A stretch of 64,000 nt of DNA, from assembly GCA_014324045.1 (NCBI GenBank), contig JACOMY010000006.1:27484-91483 (forward strand). The letters are read 5' to 3'. A program made the translations under genes and the position numbers. The stretch is from Rhodospirillales bacterium (GTDB lineage Bacteria > Pseudomonadota > Alphaproteobacteria > Kiloniellales > JACOMY01). Shown piece by piece: positions 14,429-26,009 of this stretch. The notes under the pieces were generated by a model. That model worked only from the letters and a program-made list of their open reading frames with translations, was not told where the DNA came from and did not search any database. The first letter of the stretch is position 1, and every line of letters begins with the position of its first letter.

Positions 14429-15569
14429 CTAACCGGCGCTTTTGAAGGCACCTTCGAGCAGCTGGCGGGCGACAATTACCTGCATGATCTCGTTGGTGCC
14501 CTCCAGGATCTGGTGCACCCGAAGATCGCGTAGATAGCGCTCGATCGGAAAGTCCTTAAGGTAGCCGTAGCCGCCGTGCAGCTGCGGGGCCTGGTTGGCG
14601 ATCTTGAAGCAGCGGTCGGTGGCAAAGCGCTTGGCCATGGCGCAGGCTTGCAGCCGGTCCAGCGCGCGCCGGTCTAGCTTGGTTGCGGCACGATGCACCA
14701 TCAGGCGGGCGGCCTTCAGCTCTGTCGCCATGCCGGCGAGCCGGAACTGCAAGGCTTGGAACTCGGCCAAGGCCCGGCCGAACTGCTTGCGGTCCCGAAC
14801 CTAGGCCAAGGCTGCTTCCAGCGACGCCCGGGCGGGCAGGCGGCGATGTTCACGCGGCCACCGTCCAAGCTCGTCATGGCGATCCTGAAACCCTCGCCCT
14901 CCTCGCCCACCAGGTTCTCCGCCGGTACCCCGGCATTGTCGAACAGCACCATGGCCTTGGGTTGGCTGTTCCAGCCCAGCTTGCGTTCCTGCGCGCCGAA
15001 GGAGAGGTCCGGCATGTCCTTCGGCACCGCCAAGGCGGAGATGCCCTCCGGTCCCTCCGCACCGGTCCGGCACATGACCGCGTAAAAGTCGGAGCGACCG
15101 CCGCCGGAGACGAAGGCCCTGGCGCCGTTCAGGACAGAGCGATCACCGTGGCGAACGGCCTTGGTCGTCAAGGCGGCAGCATCCGGTCCGGCCCCCGGTT
15201 CCGTCAGGCAGCAGCTGGCGAAATGCTCCATGGCCATGAGTCCCGGCAACGCCGCAGCGCCGCGCCGCCGAAGCGATCCACCATCCAACTCGCCATGTTG
15301 TGGATCGAGACGGAGGCAGTCGTCGAGGGACAGGCGGCGGCCAACTCTTCGAACACGATGGCCGCGTCCAAGCGCGTGAGCGCGCTGCCACCCACGTCCT
15401 CGCGGCATTAGAGCCCACCAAGGTCAAGCGCCGCGGCTTCGCGCAGCACCTCGGCCGGAAAGGTTTTTTCCTCGTCCCAGGCAGCGGCCTTGGGCAGCAT
15501 CTCGTTCTGGGCGAAGGCTCTGGCAGCGTCCTGAATCGTACACTGCTCTTCGGTCAGATCGAACAGCAT
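14429..15569 (-). pseudogene. Isobutyryl-CoA dehydrogenase-like acyl-CoA dehydrogenase, multiply disrupted
   Basis: Pieces of one acyl-CoA dehydrogenase are found in order: the N-terminus MLFDLTEEQ (ATG 15567-15569), the middle [14 protein letters not shown] and GAQERKLGWNSQP, and the C-terminus [20 protein letters not shown] with [12 protein letters not shown]. Four lesions separate them: TAA at 15408-15410 where a Tyr codon is expected (GGL-stop-CRED), a frameshift near 15250, a deletion/frameshift near 14830, and TAG at 14801-14803 (ALA-stop-VRDRKQ). The content and position beside the 3-hydroxyisobutyryl-CoA hydrolase point to valine-derived isobutyryl-CoA as substrate. Four independent lesions make sequencing error unlikely. 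Confidence 0.85.
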
Positions 15570-15740
15570 GCCGCACCCTAGCCCGTCGGTTTTCGCTTTT
15601 CCACGGCCTGCGAAGCCTCGGTGGGGCAAGTCTCCTTACGTTCTCTCGGCGGACAGCCTCAGCGGACACTGCCGCCTCTGCCGCGCGCCGCAGCGGCTGC
15701 ATCCGGCCTTGAGAGCCCGGGGCGATGCCGGGCTGTTCGC

Positions 15741-15766
15741 CGGCCTTGGCCGGCCTTGGCCGGCGC
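15741..15766. repeat. Short GC-rich tandem repeat downstream of lolA
   Basis: The decamer CGGCCTTGGC occurs twice in tandem (15741-15760) and a third time partially. Each GGCC-TT-GGCC unit is palindromic, so the RNA could fold. It lies about 55 bp beyond the lolA stop and could aid transcription termination. Confidence 0.3.
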
Positions 15767-15819
15767 CTTGCGGCAGTGGTGGACGTCTCCCCTTTCGACC
15801 CGCCGGGAGCGTTACCGCC

Positions 15820-16515
15820 TTAGCGACCGGCCGGGCCCTGGGGCTTGAAGACACCCAGCGCACGCAGATCGAAGAGGTCCTTGCTCAGGCGCACGCCGTA
15901 CTCTGGATTGATCAAGCCAGTTTGGACGACGATGCCCTGCGGGTCCACCACCTCCCATTTGCGCAGCGCGACCGGCGACTCGTTGAAGGTGAGCGTAACG
16001 GAGGCCAGGCTGCCCTCTGCCCGTTCTTCCTGTAGAGTCATGACAATGCTGCCCTGACCGTGCGAGAGGTAGGTCAGCACCAGAGTGTCGTCCAGGCGGA
16101 TCGGCTCCTTGAACAGAAACCAGAGCGGGGTCTCCCAGATCGGCACCTGGGTCACCTGCTTCAACTCCCGATCGTAGATCGCCACGGCATAGCCGTCGGC
16201 TACGATCAGAAGCGGTACCGGCGGCTCGTAGTCGAAGCGCATCTTGCTGGGCCGCTGGAGGTAGACCTTGCCCTCGGCGTAGCTGCCGTTGGAGGCCGAC
16301 TGCACGAAGCGCGCCTTGACCGTGCTGAGGCCGTTCAGATAGCGCTCGATCTTGCGCACGACCTCCTTGTCATTGTCGTTCAGGATGATCGGTGTGGCGG
16401 CCCGGGCCCGGCCTACCGGACGGCCCAGGCTGCCGATCAGGCCGACTCCAGCCATAGCCCCCAGAAGACGGCGCCGACCGACGAGCCGCCGAAAGAGGCG
16501 GCGCTGACGGGACAT
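15820..16515 (-). CDS. lolA: Outer-membrane lipoprotein carrier protein LolA
   Basis: A 231-residue periplasmic chaperone that carries lipoproteins from LolCDE to the outer membrane. It has a long basic N-region followed by a signal sequence with an Ala-rich end near residue 40 (GRARAAT), then the LolA fold with KARFVQSASNGSYAEGKVYLQRP and KMRFDYEPP, matching the family core FxQ...GxxxxxRPxxFRWxYxxP. It follows ftsK in the same direction, a common alphaproteobacterial order. The basic signal region (RRLFRRLVGRRRLL) is longer than usual; a later start could apply, though no better site is evident. Confidence 0.85.
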   Translation of the reverse strand: MSRQRRLFRRLVGRRRLLGAMAGVGLIGSLGRPVGRARAATPIILNDNDKEVVRKIERYLNGLSTVKARFVQSASNGSYAEGKVYLQRPSKMRFDYEPPVPLLIVADGYAVAIYDRELKQVTQVPIWETPLWFLFKEPIRLDDTLVLTYLSHGQGSIVMTLQEERAEGSLASVTLTFNESPVALRKWEVVDPQGIVVQTGLINPEYGVRLSKDLFDLRALGVFKPQGPAGR

Positions 16516-16632
16516 GCTGTGACTCCCTAACTGCGGCGTTTCGCAATCGGCAAGCGCCGCCTACCACTCTGTTACCGTGCTACTCCAGTCCGCGAAGACG
16601 GTGGATTTACCAGGAACTTTACGCAGATCTCC

Positions 16633-19302
<2,670 letters not shown>

Positions 19303-19311
19303 GACAGAAAA

Positions 19312-20544
19312 TCATAACAGAGTCTCGGCGATCCTTGCGAGCGCTCTGTCGAGCAATTCAGCCTCGTCGACCAGCGCGATGCGCAGATAGCGGCGACCGG
19401 GATTCTCCTCCGGCGGGCGGCCGGACAGGCTCATGTAAGCGCCGGGGAGCGTGCGGATTCCGGCTTCCTGCCAGAGCTTGCGGCACGCCGTCTCGCCGTC
19501 GCCGACCGGGACGCCGCCCACGTCCAACCAGGCAAAGAAGCCACCGTCCGGGGCACTCCAACCGAAGGTTGCCCCGAAATGCCGCTCGGCCAAGCCCATG
19601 TTGCAGCGATAGAAAGCACGATTGGCCTCGACGTGAGTCTCCTCGGCCAAGAGCGCGATGGCCGCCTCCTGCACCGGAAGCGGAACGCTGGAGCCGCCGA
19701 AGCGGAGCAGGCCTTCGGTCGAGTCCAGGATAGCCGTATCGCCCGTCAGGAAGCCACAACGCAGGCCGGGCGCGCCCGAGCGCTTGGACAGGGAATGCGC
19801 GGCAACGAGATTGGCCAGACTGCCGCCGCCTTCGTTTGCGGCAACGGAGAGCCCGCCGGGCGGCGCTTCGCCGAAGTAGAGATCGCCGTAGCACTCGTCT
19901 GTCACCAAGATGAAGTCATGGCGCCGTGCCAAAGCCAATGCCTCGGCCAACTGCGTGCGGCCGGCCGCCGTGCCCTGCGGATTCGACGGTGAGCAGAGGA
20001 AGGCAATGGCAGTACGCTCAAGATCGCATTCCGGCAGCTGCGCAAAGTCGGGTAAATGCCGGCCCGCCGCATTCACGCTGATATAACGCGGCTCCAGATC
20101 GGCGGCCAAAGCACTGCCAGCATAGACATGGTATCCTGGATCCGGTAACAATGCCAAGGGCTTGACCGGGCCGCTGACATGCCGCTTGCGGGTTGCGGCC
20201 GCCTGTGTGAGAAAGAAAATGCCTTCGCGGCTACCGGAGGTGGGGAGCACCCGCCCCTGGCCTGTGGTGAAATCGTCCGGCAGAGCATAGAGTTGGGTCA
20301 GCCAGGCGGCAGCGACCTCCAGCAAGCGAGGGTGCCCCTCAAAAGGGGGATAAGCGTTCCAGCCGACGACTGCGGCCGCGATGGCCTCTGCCCCTGTTGC
20401 TGGCATGCCCGTGCGGGGGTTGCCGATCCCGAGATCGAGGGGTTTGCCGTCTGCACTCGGCGCCCTGCCCGGCTCGATGCCGTGGAGCAGGCGGTTCAGG
20501 CGAACAAAGGGGTTAAGCGATCGAAGGTCGAGCGAGGACGTCAT
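19312..20544 (-). CDS. dapC: Pyridoxal-phosphate aminotransferase, likely succinyldiaminopimelate transaminase
   Basis: A 410-residue fold-type I aminotransferase. The PLP lysine is in AAHSLSKRSGAPGLR, preceded by the cofactor Asp/Tyr motif LVTDECYGDLYF and the substrate-binding CSPSNPQG; the C-terminal Arg motif is RYLRIALV. The SLSKRS context and the N-terminal pattern LNPFVRLNRLL resemble DapC-type N-succinyldiaminopimelate transaminases of lysine and cell-wall synthesis. The gene is 10 bases upstream of ftsK in the same direction, a linkage seen in related bacteria. Assignment to this exact substrate is from family resemblance; another class I aminotransferase activity is possible. Confidence 0.75.
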   Translation of the reverse strand: MTSSLDLRSLNPFVRLNRLLHGIEPGRAPSADGKPLDLGIGNPRTGMPATGAEAIAAAVVGWNAYPPFEGHPRLLEVAAAWLTQLYALPDDFTTGQGRVLPTSGSREGIFFLTQAAATRKRHVSGPVKPLALLPDPGYHVYAGSALAADLEPRYISVNAAGRHLPDFAQLPECDLERTAIAFLCSPSNPQGTAAGRTQLAEALALARRHDFILVTDECYGDLYFGEAPPGGLSVAANEGGGSLANLVAAHSLSKRSGAPGLRCGFLTGDTAILDSTEGLLRFGGSSVPLPVQEAAIALLAEETHVEANRAFYRCNMGLAERHFGATFGWSAPDGGFFAWLDVGGVPVGDGETACRKLWQEAGIRTLPGAYMSLSGRPPEENPGRRYLRIALVDEAELLDRALARIAETLL

Positions 20545-20649
20545 GCCGACAGTCCCAGTTAGATATGCCTAAGCCTGCCACTATATGTCCGGGCGGCTCG
20601 CTTTTGGCAAGCCCCGGATGTTGTAGCTGCAAAAGCTGGCGTTTGAGTA

Positions 20650-21296
20650 GCGATGGGTCTGTAATCAACGATGTTCGGCGCCAGACCTTATTCTCATCCG
20701 CTGTGCGGCTTGCAGGCGCATCTCGGCCGGGCTGGCGCCTGCCAGACCTGGCAGCAGTACGATCTGGCTGTCGCCTCCCAAGGTTTCGGCCATCCAGGTG
20801 GCGCTCATCCGGGCCAAGGCGGTGTCGGACGCGGTGACGAAGCTGGTATCGCTCGCAACCCCCGACGGGCCACGGTCGCGACAGGAACGCCACGGCGCAT
20901 CGCACGGCCCAGGATCGGGTCAAGCGCATCGGCTGTTGTCGGGTTTACGACGAGCAAGTCTATATCCTGCTCTATCAGATCTTCGATGTCCGAGATTTGC
21001 TTGGTGGGATCGCCATCTGCATCGGTGACGATGAACCGTTCGATCTTGTCGATGTTCTACGACACGCCGTATTGGACGGAGTCGTAGAAGGTGCCCAGCC
21101 AGCCGTCGCCTTGCGACGCGTTGGAGAAGCCGATGGTGCAGGGGCCGTCGCCCGCGTAGTCGGAGGTATCGACTACTTCGTTGAAGTTGGGGTTCTATAG
21201 AAATGTGCGCGGCAGGCCTTGATAGCCATCGTCGGCCAGCGCCGGGGCAGCCGCCATGGCTGTGCCAAGCGCAAGTTTGATCAGTGCTGAGTACAT
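20650..21296 (-). pseudogene. Sugar ABC transporter periplasmic-binding protein, degraded
   Basis: From ATG 21294-21296 the frame encodes a signal peptide (LALGTAMAAAPALA) and an RbsB-like binding protein: GPCTIGFSNASQGDGW, then EDLIEQDIDLLVVNPTTADAL, and after a frameshift near 20880 DTSFVTASDTALARMSATWMAE. Two in-frame TAG codons interrupt it (before NPNFNEV and before NIDKIERF), and the C-terminal half is missing beyond about 20650. The related residues IDLLVVNP are the hinge-linked strand of periplasmic sugar-binding proteins. It is adjacent to the TPP-enzyme pseudogene; together they may be remains of a sugar-uptake and catabolism operon. Confidence 0.75.
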
Positions 21297-21407
21297 CTTG
21301 ATCCTCCCTAAAGATCTGAATTGCAGGATTAGTCTGATTTTCAGGTGGTGCCGTCAACCGACGCTTCCTTCCGCTTTCACGATCTTCACGTTGGAAGTGT
21401 CGCGGCC

Positions 21408-22330
21408 CTAGTGTTGTTCGGCGGCAAAACCTGCCGCGTAGTTATTCAGGACAGTTCGCGGGGCGGTCGGCACTGGCGGGAAATCCCACCATCCAACGAC
21501 ATTCGACGCAGCAATGCCGACGTCGCGGGTGATCGGCATTTCGACAAGAGCCGGTCCGCCGCTGTCTAGCGCTGCTTTGACCGTCGAGCCGATTTCGCCT
21601 ACGCGCTGCACCCGGGCGGCAAAGTCGAAGCCGAAAGATCTGGACAGTGCCGGGAACTGCACGGAATAGGGCCGGGCATTTTCGCCGGGCATCGAGAATT
21701 CCGAGATGATGTTCCGGCCCATCAGTGTGTTCTGGCCATCCCGGATGGAAATGTATCCGGAGTTGTTCAGAACCAGGAACACGACCGGGATATGGTAGGC
21801 CACACATGTCGCAAGCTCTTGCATACAACATCATGAAGTCGCCGTCGCCGATGATGCAGACCATGGGGACTTCCGGCTTGGCCAGCTTGGCGCCGATGGT
21901 GGCAAGCAGGGCAAAGCCCATTGGCGAATAGCTGCCCGGCGTGATGTGGGTGCGCGGCTCGTAGATCGGGAAGTCCTGCTTGGTCGAGCTTTGCGGATGG
22001 CCCGAGCCCACCGTCACGATCCCATTGCGCGGCAGAACCTTGCGCAACTCGCGCAGGGTGGTCGGGATCTGATTGTGGGAGCGGCGAGGCTCCATGATCG
22101 CGTCCCACTCGACCCGGAGCTTGACCAGACGGTCGTGATGAGCAGAGCGGTCATCTTAGACCTTGCGGGCCTGCTGCTTCGAGATGCCGGCGTCTATGTC
22201 TTCGAGTACGAGGGAGATATCGCCCACGATGCCAACCTCGACAGGATAGTTCTTGCCGATTTCGCGCGGATCGATGTCCACGTGGATCAGTTTCGAGTCC
22301 GGGATCGAGAAGCTGACGCCCTTGCGCTAA
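21408..22330 (-). pseudogene. Thiamine-pyrophosphate enzyme (acetolactate synthase-like), 3' part, degraded
   Basis: The minus strand encodes the middle and C-terminal domains of a TPP-dependent enzyme: DSKLIHVDIDPREIGKNYPV, then ITPGSYSPMGFALLATIGAK, the TPP-binding GDGDFMM, and LVLNNSGYISIRDGQ. A TAA interrupts it after QQARKV (near 22157), a frameshift occurs near 21825 directly after GDGDFMM, and the N-terminal third is absent upstream of about 22330, where unrelated AT-rich sequence begins. It ends at TAG 21408. The residues fit the acetolactate synthase/glyoxylate carboligase/IolD superfamily, but the exact enzyme cannot be named. Confidence 0.75.
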
Positions 22331-22509
22331 ACAGATTTTTGATGTCGATACCTGATGGATTTATAGATTCCGATTTACACAGGATGGAGTATCCGAGCTC
22401 CAGTTATCGCTATTCGCTGGCCCCTGCTTCTCGCGAAACATCGCCTGCCTAATAATGCAGATCCCCGCTTATTGCCCGCGCTCGGGCTATGGGGAGCCGA
22501 CCTATGCAA

Positions 22510-22539
22510 GCCCCGGATGCCGCGCTCAGCGTCCGGGGC
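22510..22539 (-). terminator. Hairpin downstream of the small membrane protein gene
   Basis: GCCCCGGA (22510-22517) and TCCGGGGC (22532-22539) form a perfect 8-bp GC-rich stem with a 14-base loop, nine bases beyond the stop of the 63-residue membrane protein gene. The tract after it on the minus strand (CTTGCATAGG) is not T-rich, so it may slow rather than intrinsically terminate transcription. Confidence 0.5.
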
Positions 22540-22547
22540 TTCCTGAG

Positions 22548-22739
22548 TTAGCGGGATCGCTTCGTCGGCTTCCCGCCGCCGGCCTCGGGAAAGATCCAGA
22601 GGCCCAATAGCATCACGGCGGCGATGGCAACCACGATATAGCCCAGGTCGGGCCGCGGTCCGGTGAAGTCGGTCCAGGCGATCGCGGCTGCGGCCATGAC
22701 CACCAGGACCGAGAGCAGGATCTTGATCTTGGTCGGTAT
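22548..22739 (-). CDS. Small membrane protein with apparent ATA start
   Basis: A 63-residue protein with two hydrophobic helices (ILLSVLVVMAAAAIAW and YIVVAIAAVMLLGLWIF) and a basic C-terminus. A strong ribosome site AGGAGG lies seven bases upstream of the codon at 22737-22739, but that codon is ATA (followed by CCG ACC AAG), suggesting an original ATG changed by one base. A TTG start at 22778 overlapping the upstream gene is possible but poorly placed relative to the AGGAGG. It follows the fatty acid hydroxylase gene by 10 bases, so the two form an operon. Function unknown. Confidence 0.55.
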   Translation of the reverse strand: MPTKIKILLSVLVVMAAAAIAWTDFTGPRPDLGYIVVAIAAVMLLGLWIFPEAGGGKPTKRSR

Positions 22740-22749
22740 GGCGCACCTC

Positions 22750-23538
22750 CTACTCGGCCGGGACAGAGGCGGCGTCAACCACCTTGGGGCTGCGCGAGAC
22801 CTTGCGCATGTCGGTCTTCACATGGCGGGTGCTGTAGCCGTTGAAGAGATGGCCCAGAAGTCCGCGGTTCAGGTCCGAGGTGCCGAACAGCCAATCGGCG
22901 ATCGGGAAGGTCAGGTTCATGTTGCGCTCCATCATGATCGACTGGCTGTGGTGGGCGAAGTGATGGCGGCGCAGAGTGTTGACGAAGGGCGTCAGGCGCA
23001 CGAAGGCGTTCTCTTCGACATGGCAGCAGAAGTGCATGAACTCGTAGAGCAGATACATGCCGGTCGTGGTGCAGATAAAGAGCCAGCCGACATTGGCGCT
23101 AACCATCCACTGCAGGACCAGGACGCCGGGGATCGACATGAGGATGAAGACGATCAGTGCATAAGGCGGGAAAAAAGTCACCCGCCAGTCGTGCGAGTCG
23201 GCGAAGCGCATCTCCTCTTCCGTGAAGAACTGGTGATGCTGCAAGGTGTGGCGCTGATAGATCGCACGGGCGCCGGGGAAGCGCAAGGGGCGATGCATGA
23301 CGTATTTGTGCAAAGCCCATTCGAAGATGTTGCAGGCGGCGAAGGTCAGGGGAACGATCAGCCATTCCCACCACTGAACAGCGCCGATGTGGGCGATGTA
23401 ATACCAGAGCGCCAAGCCACCGATGGTATAGATGATGGCCACATGCAGGACGCCACTGTACCATCCGCCGATGCGCTCTCGGTAGGTCTGGCGATAGAGT
23501 CTCTGGCGCTCGGTCATGGGGCTTTCGGTCAGTTCCAT
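22750..23538 (-). CDS. Fatty acid hydroxylase superfamily membrane protein
   Basis: A 262-residue integral membrane di-iron enzyme candidate. Three histidine clusters are present in the usual order: HKYVMH (about 97-102), HTLQHHQFF (about 115-121) and HHFAHH (about 199-204), among four or more hydrophobic segments. Members hydroxylate or desaturate lipids and sterols; the substrate here is unknown. The start at 23538 places a hydrophilic N-terminus before the first helix. It is followed by a 63-residue membrane protein and then a hairpin. No regulatory motif is evident in the short AT-rich upstream gap. Confidence 0.8.
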   Translation of the reverse strand: MELTESPMTERQRLYRQTYRERIGGWYSGVLHVAIIYTIGGLALWYYIAHIGAVQWWEWLIVPLTFAACNIFEWALHKYVMHRPLRFPGARAIYQRHTLQHHQFFTEEEMRFADSHDWRVTFFPPYALIVFILMSIPGVLVLQWMVSANVGWLFICTTTGMYLLYEFMHFCCHVEENAFVRLTPFVNTLRRHHFAHHSQSIMMERNMNLTFPIADWLFGTSDLNRGLLGHLFNGYSTRHVKTDMRKVSRSPKVVDAASVPAE

Positions 23539-23639
23539 TCTTCACGTCTCCCGCTCTTTGGCCACCGCGGTCGGAGATTTGCGACGGCTCTTAATATATT
23601 AGACATACATTAGATGGCATACGGCGTCAACCCCCCACT

Positions 23640-24100
23640 ATCTCCTGCTGCTGCGTAGCGAAGACGGAGCCCTAGCTATTGCTCCAATCGGGCGGCAGAC
23701 GAAAGCGTCTGGGCTCGTGGTGGGCGGCCGTGGAGACCTTACCGGCGATTTGAAGTTCAGCTTGGACCTATAGTACTTCACGTCCGGGCTGAGCAGATCC
23801 CGCGCCAGCGCTGCCAAAGGCCCGTATGCAGCAACTGCCAGAAGACGGGGTTTTGGTCGCATGGACTGGAGATGCGGCGGATCCGCGACATTGTAACTCG
23901 GATCCAAGTCAAAGGCGGCGTCGAAGCGGGTCTTGGTGCGGCTTGCTTGCAAGAGACAGCCAATGGCGGCGCGGCAGGGCACGAGCCAGTTCTCGCCCAC
24001 CAACTTCGGCACCGCTAACGCCCCCTCTTTGGAAATAGCGCTCGCGCTCGGTTTAGCTGATCGCCTGGGGCGGGGGCTTGAGAATCTTTTCCGGAGTCAT
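23640..24100 (-). pseudogene. Phytanoyl-CoA dioxygenase family gene, degraded
   Basis: ATG 24098-24100 begins MTPEKILKPPPQAIS, then TAA, then TERERYFQRGG in the same frame. After frameshifts come ENWLVPCRAAIG, TRFDAAFDLDPSYN, PCDQNPVFW (another frame) and LLSPDVKYYRSKLNFKSP, in the order found in PhyH-type Fe(II)/2-oxoglutarate dioxygenases. The double-stranded beta-helix with the HxD...H iron ligands is missing or scrambled. The gene starts 17 bases after dctM, so it was the last gene of the TRAP operon and may once have acted on the imported compound. Confidence 0.75.
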
Positions 24101-24117
24101 GTGGGGAGCTGTCCTCG

Positions 24118-25431
24118 CTACTGAAAACCCAGAAGCTGTTGCGGCAACCACAGCGCAGTCTGGGGAAAGGCGGCAACGATTGCCAGGGCCACCAGCTGGA
24201 TGGCGATGAAGGGCAGAACGCCGCTGTACATGTGCTTTAGCGTGATGCTCTTGGGCGCCACGCCGCGCAGGTAGAAGATGGCCGGCGCCATCGGCGGGGT
24301 CAGATAGCTGGTCTGGATCATGACCAACAGAAGCATGCAGAACCACACCGGCTCGAACCCGCTCTTCAGCACGAAGGGCATGAAGATCGGCACGAGGATC
24401 AAGAGGATAGAGATCCACTCCAGGAAGAAGCCGGCAAGGAAGACCAGCGCCAGGAAGATCAGCAGCAGCCCCCAGGGCCCGACCTCCAGGGACTGGATCG
24501 CCTCGCGCATCACCCGCATGCCGCCGGCCCCCACATAGACGCCGGTGAAGAGCGAGCCCGCCAGCAGAATGAACATGATCATGGAGGTGACCACCAGAGT
24601 CTTGATCAAGGCCTCTTTGAAGGTGGCGAACGAGAACTTGCCGTAGCAGAGAGTCAGGAGAAAGGCACCGAAGGCGCCGATGGCCGCGGCCTCCGTCGGG
24701 GCCGCCCAGCCCAGCATGATCGAACCTAGGACCGCGAAGATCATCGCCAGCGGCGGAAACAGCGCCTTGACGGTTATCGCGACTTTCTCTGCGAATGCGG
24801 GATCGTCGGGACTAGGCGGAACGCGCGGTGCACTGGCTGGGTTCAAGAGGCAGAGCGTGACGATATAGAGAATGTAGAGGCCCGAAAGGATCAGGCCAGG
24901 AAAGACCATCCCCACCATCAGGTCACCGATCGAGACATTGGCGATGGGGCCCATGACCACGACGACGACCGAGGGCGGAATGATGGTCCCCAGCGATCCG
25001 CCGGCACAGATGGTGCCGGATATCAGCGGCTTGGCGTAGTTGTGGCGCATCATCGCCGGGATCGCCAGCAGGCCGACGACCGTCTCGGTGGCGCCAATCA
25101 CGCCGGTCGAGGCGGCGAAGATAATACACATAATGACAGTTCCCACCGCCAGACCGCCCGGCATGCGCCGGGTCCAGAGGTGGATGGCGTTGAACAGCTG
25201 CTCGGCGATGCCGGAGCGCTCCAGCATCGCGCCCATGAAGACGAAGAGCGGTACTGCGGCCAACACGAAGTTGGAGGCCACGTCCTCAATCTTCTGAGTG
25301 AACTGAAACAGTACCGCGTCGCCGAAGACGAAGAGGCCGAAGGCGAAGGCGACGCCCAGCAGGGCAAAAGCGACCGGGCAGCCCAGGAAGATCAGCAGGA
25401 ACAGCACCGGAAACATGACAATCGCGGTCAT
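24118..25431 (-). CDS. TRAP transporter large permease DctM
   Basis: A 437-residue, about 12-TM subunit that forms the transport path of a TRAP uptake system. Landmarks are the N-terminal LFLLIFLGCPVAFALLG, the conserved GTIIPPS loop, AAPTEAAAIGAFGA, and the final LTPPMAPAIFYLRGVAP. ATG 25429-25431 overlaps the TGA of the small permease gene (ATGA), indicating translational coupling; the longer frame to 25494 is not needed. Together with the DctQ and DctP genes upstream the system is complete. Imported substrates of such systems are usually carboxylates such as C4-dicarboxylates, 2-oxoacids or sugar acids; the sequence does not decide which. Confidence 0.93.
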   Translation of the reverse strand: MTAIVMFPVLFLLIFLGCPVAFALLGVAFAFGLFVFGDAVLFQFTQKIEDVASNFVLAAVPLFVFMGAMLERSGIAEQLFNAIHLWTRRMPGGLAVGTVIMCIIFAASTGVIGATETVVGLLAIPAMMRHNYAKPLISGTICAGGSLGTIIPPSVVVVVMGPIANVSIGDLMVGMVFPGLILSGLYILYIVTLCLLNPASAPRVPPSPDDPAFAEKVAITVKALFPPLAMIFAVLGSIMLGWAAPTEAAAIGAFGAFLLTLCYGKFSFATFKEALIKTLVVTSMIMFILLAGSLFTGVYVGAGGMRVMREAIQSLEVGPWGLLLIFLALVFLAGFFLEWISILLILVPIFMPFVLKSGFEPVWFCMLLLVMIQTSYLTPPMAPAIFYLRGVAPKSITLKHMYSGVLPFIAIQLVALAIVAAFPQTALWLPQQLLGFQ

Positions 25432-25979
25432 CGGGCGGCGGCGTCTTCTCTCGACGGCTGGCGCCCGCGCAACATGGACAGGCTCTTCAAACATTCAGCG
25501 AAGACCTGCAGAGCGAGCAGGACGAAGCTGGCGGCGATGACCGCGCGGAAGGGCCAGATCGGCGGGTTCCAGGCTGACTGGCCCGTGGTCTCGCCCGAGG
25601 CATAGGCCCCGGCGGCATGATCCAGCATCCGTAAGCTCACCAGCACCAAGGCTGGCAGCACCAGCAGCAGATAGAGCGCCAGGTCGATGCTCGCTTTCCG
25701 CTTTGCCGAAAGCTGGCCGTAGATGAGGTCGATGCGAACGTGGCCCCGGCGCTTCAGCGTCAGGGCGCCGCCCAAGAGGAAATGGACGCCCATCAGGGTG
25801 TAACCCAATTCGAAGGCCCAGATGGTGGGCGTTGCAAAGGCGTAGCGGGCGAAGACCTCGTAACAGGTGGCCAGCACCAGGGGGATCACCACCAAGGCGG
25901 CCAGGAACCCGATCCCCTCGGTCAAGCGCTCAATGGCACGCACGACCGATGGCAACAGTGCAGGGGACGTACCGGACAA
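25428..25979 (-). CDS. TRAP transporter small permease DctQ
   Basis: A 183-residue four-helix subunit of the TRAP transporter, with family features YEVFARYAFATPTIWAFELGYTLMG (helix 2 region) and LKRRGHVRIDLIYGQLS, the conserved cytoplasmic loop. It lies between the binding protein gene (30 bases upstream) and the large permease gene, with a 4-base ATGA overlap into the latter. The Arg-rich C-terminus (SREDAAAR) faces the cytoplasm. Transport would depend on all three subunits, and their order P-Q-M is standard. Confidence 0.9.
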   Translation of the reverse strand: MSGTSPALLPSVVRAIERLTEGIGFLAALVVIPLVLATCYEVFARYAFATPTIWAFELGYTLMGVHFLLGGALTLKRRGHVRIDLIYGQLSAKRKASIDLALYLLLVLPALVLVSLRMLDHAAGAYASGETTGQSAWNPPIWPFRAVIAASFVLLALQVFAECLKSLSMLRGRQPSREDAAAR

Positions 25980-26009
25980 GGGATCGGGCTCCCAAGACCT
26001 TTGCGACGG

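Noticed and set aside
14801..15410. Stop-codon recoding as an explanation for in-frame stops
   Set aside because: The disrupted genes also carry frameshifts and use both TAA and TAG, and intact genes end at the same codons.
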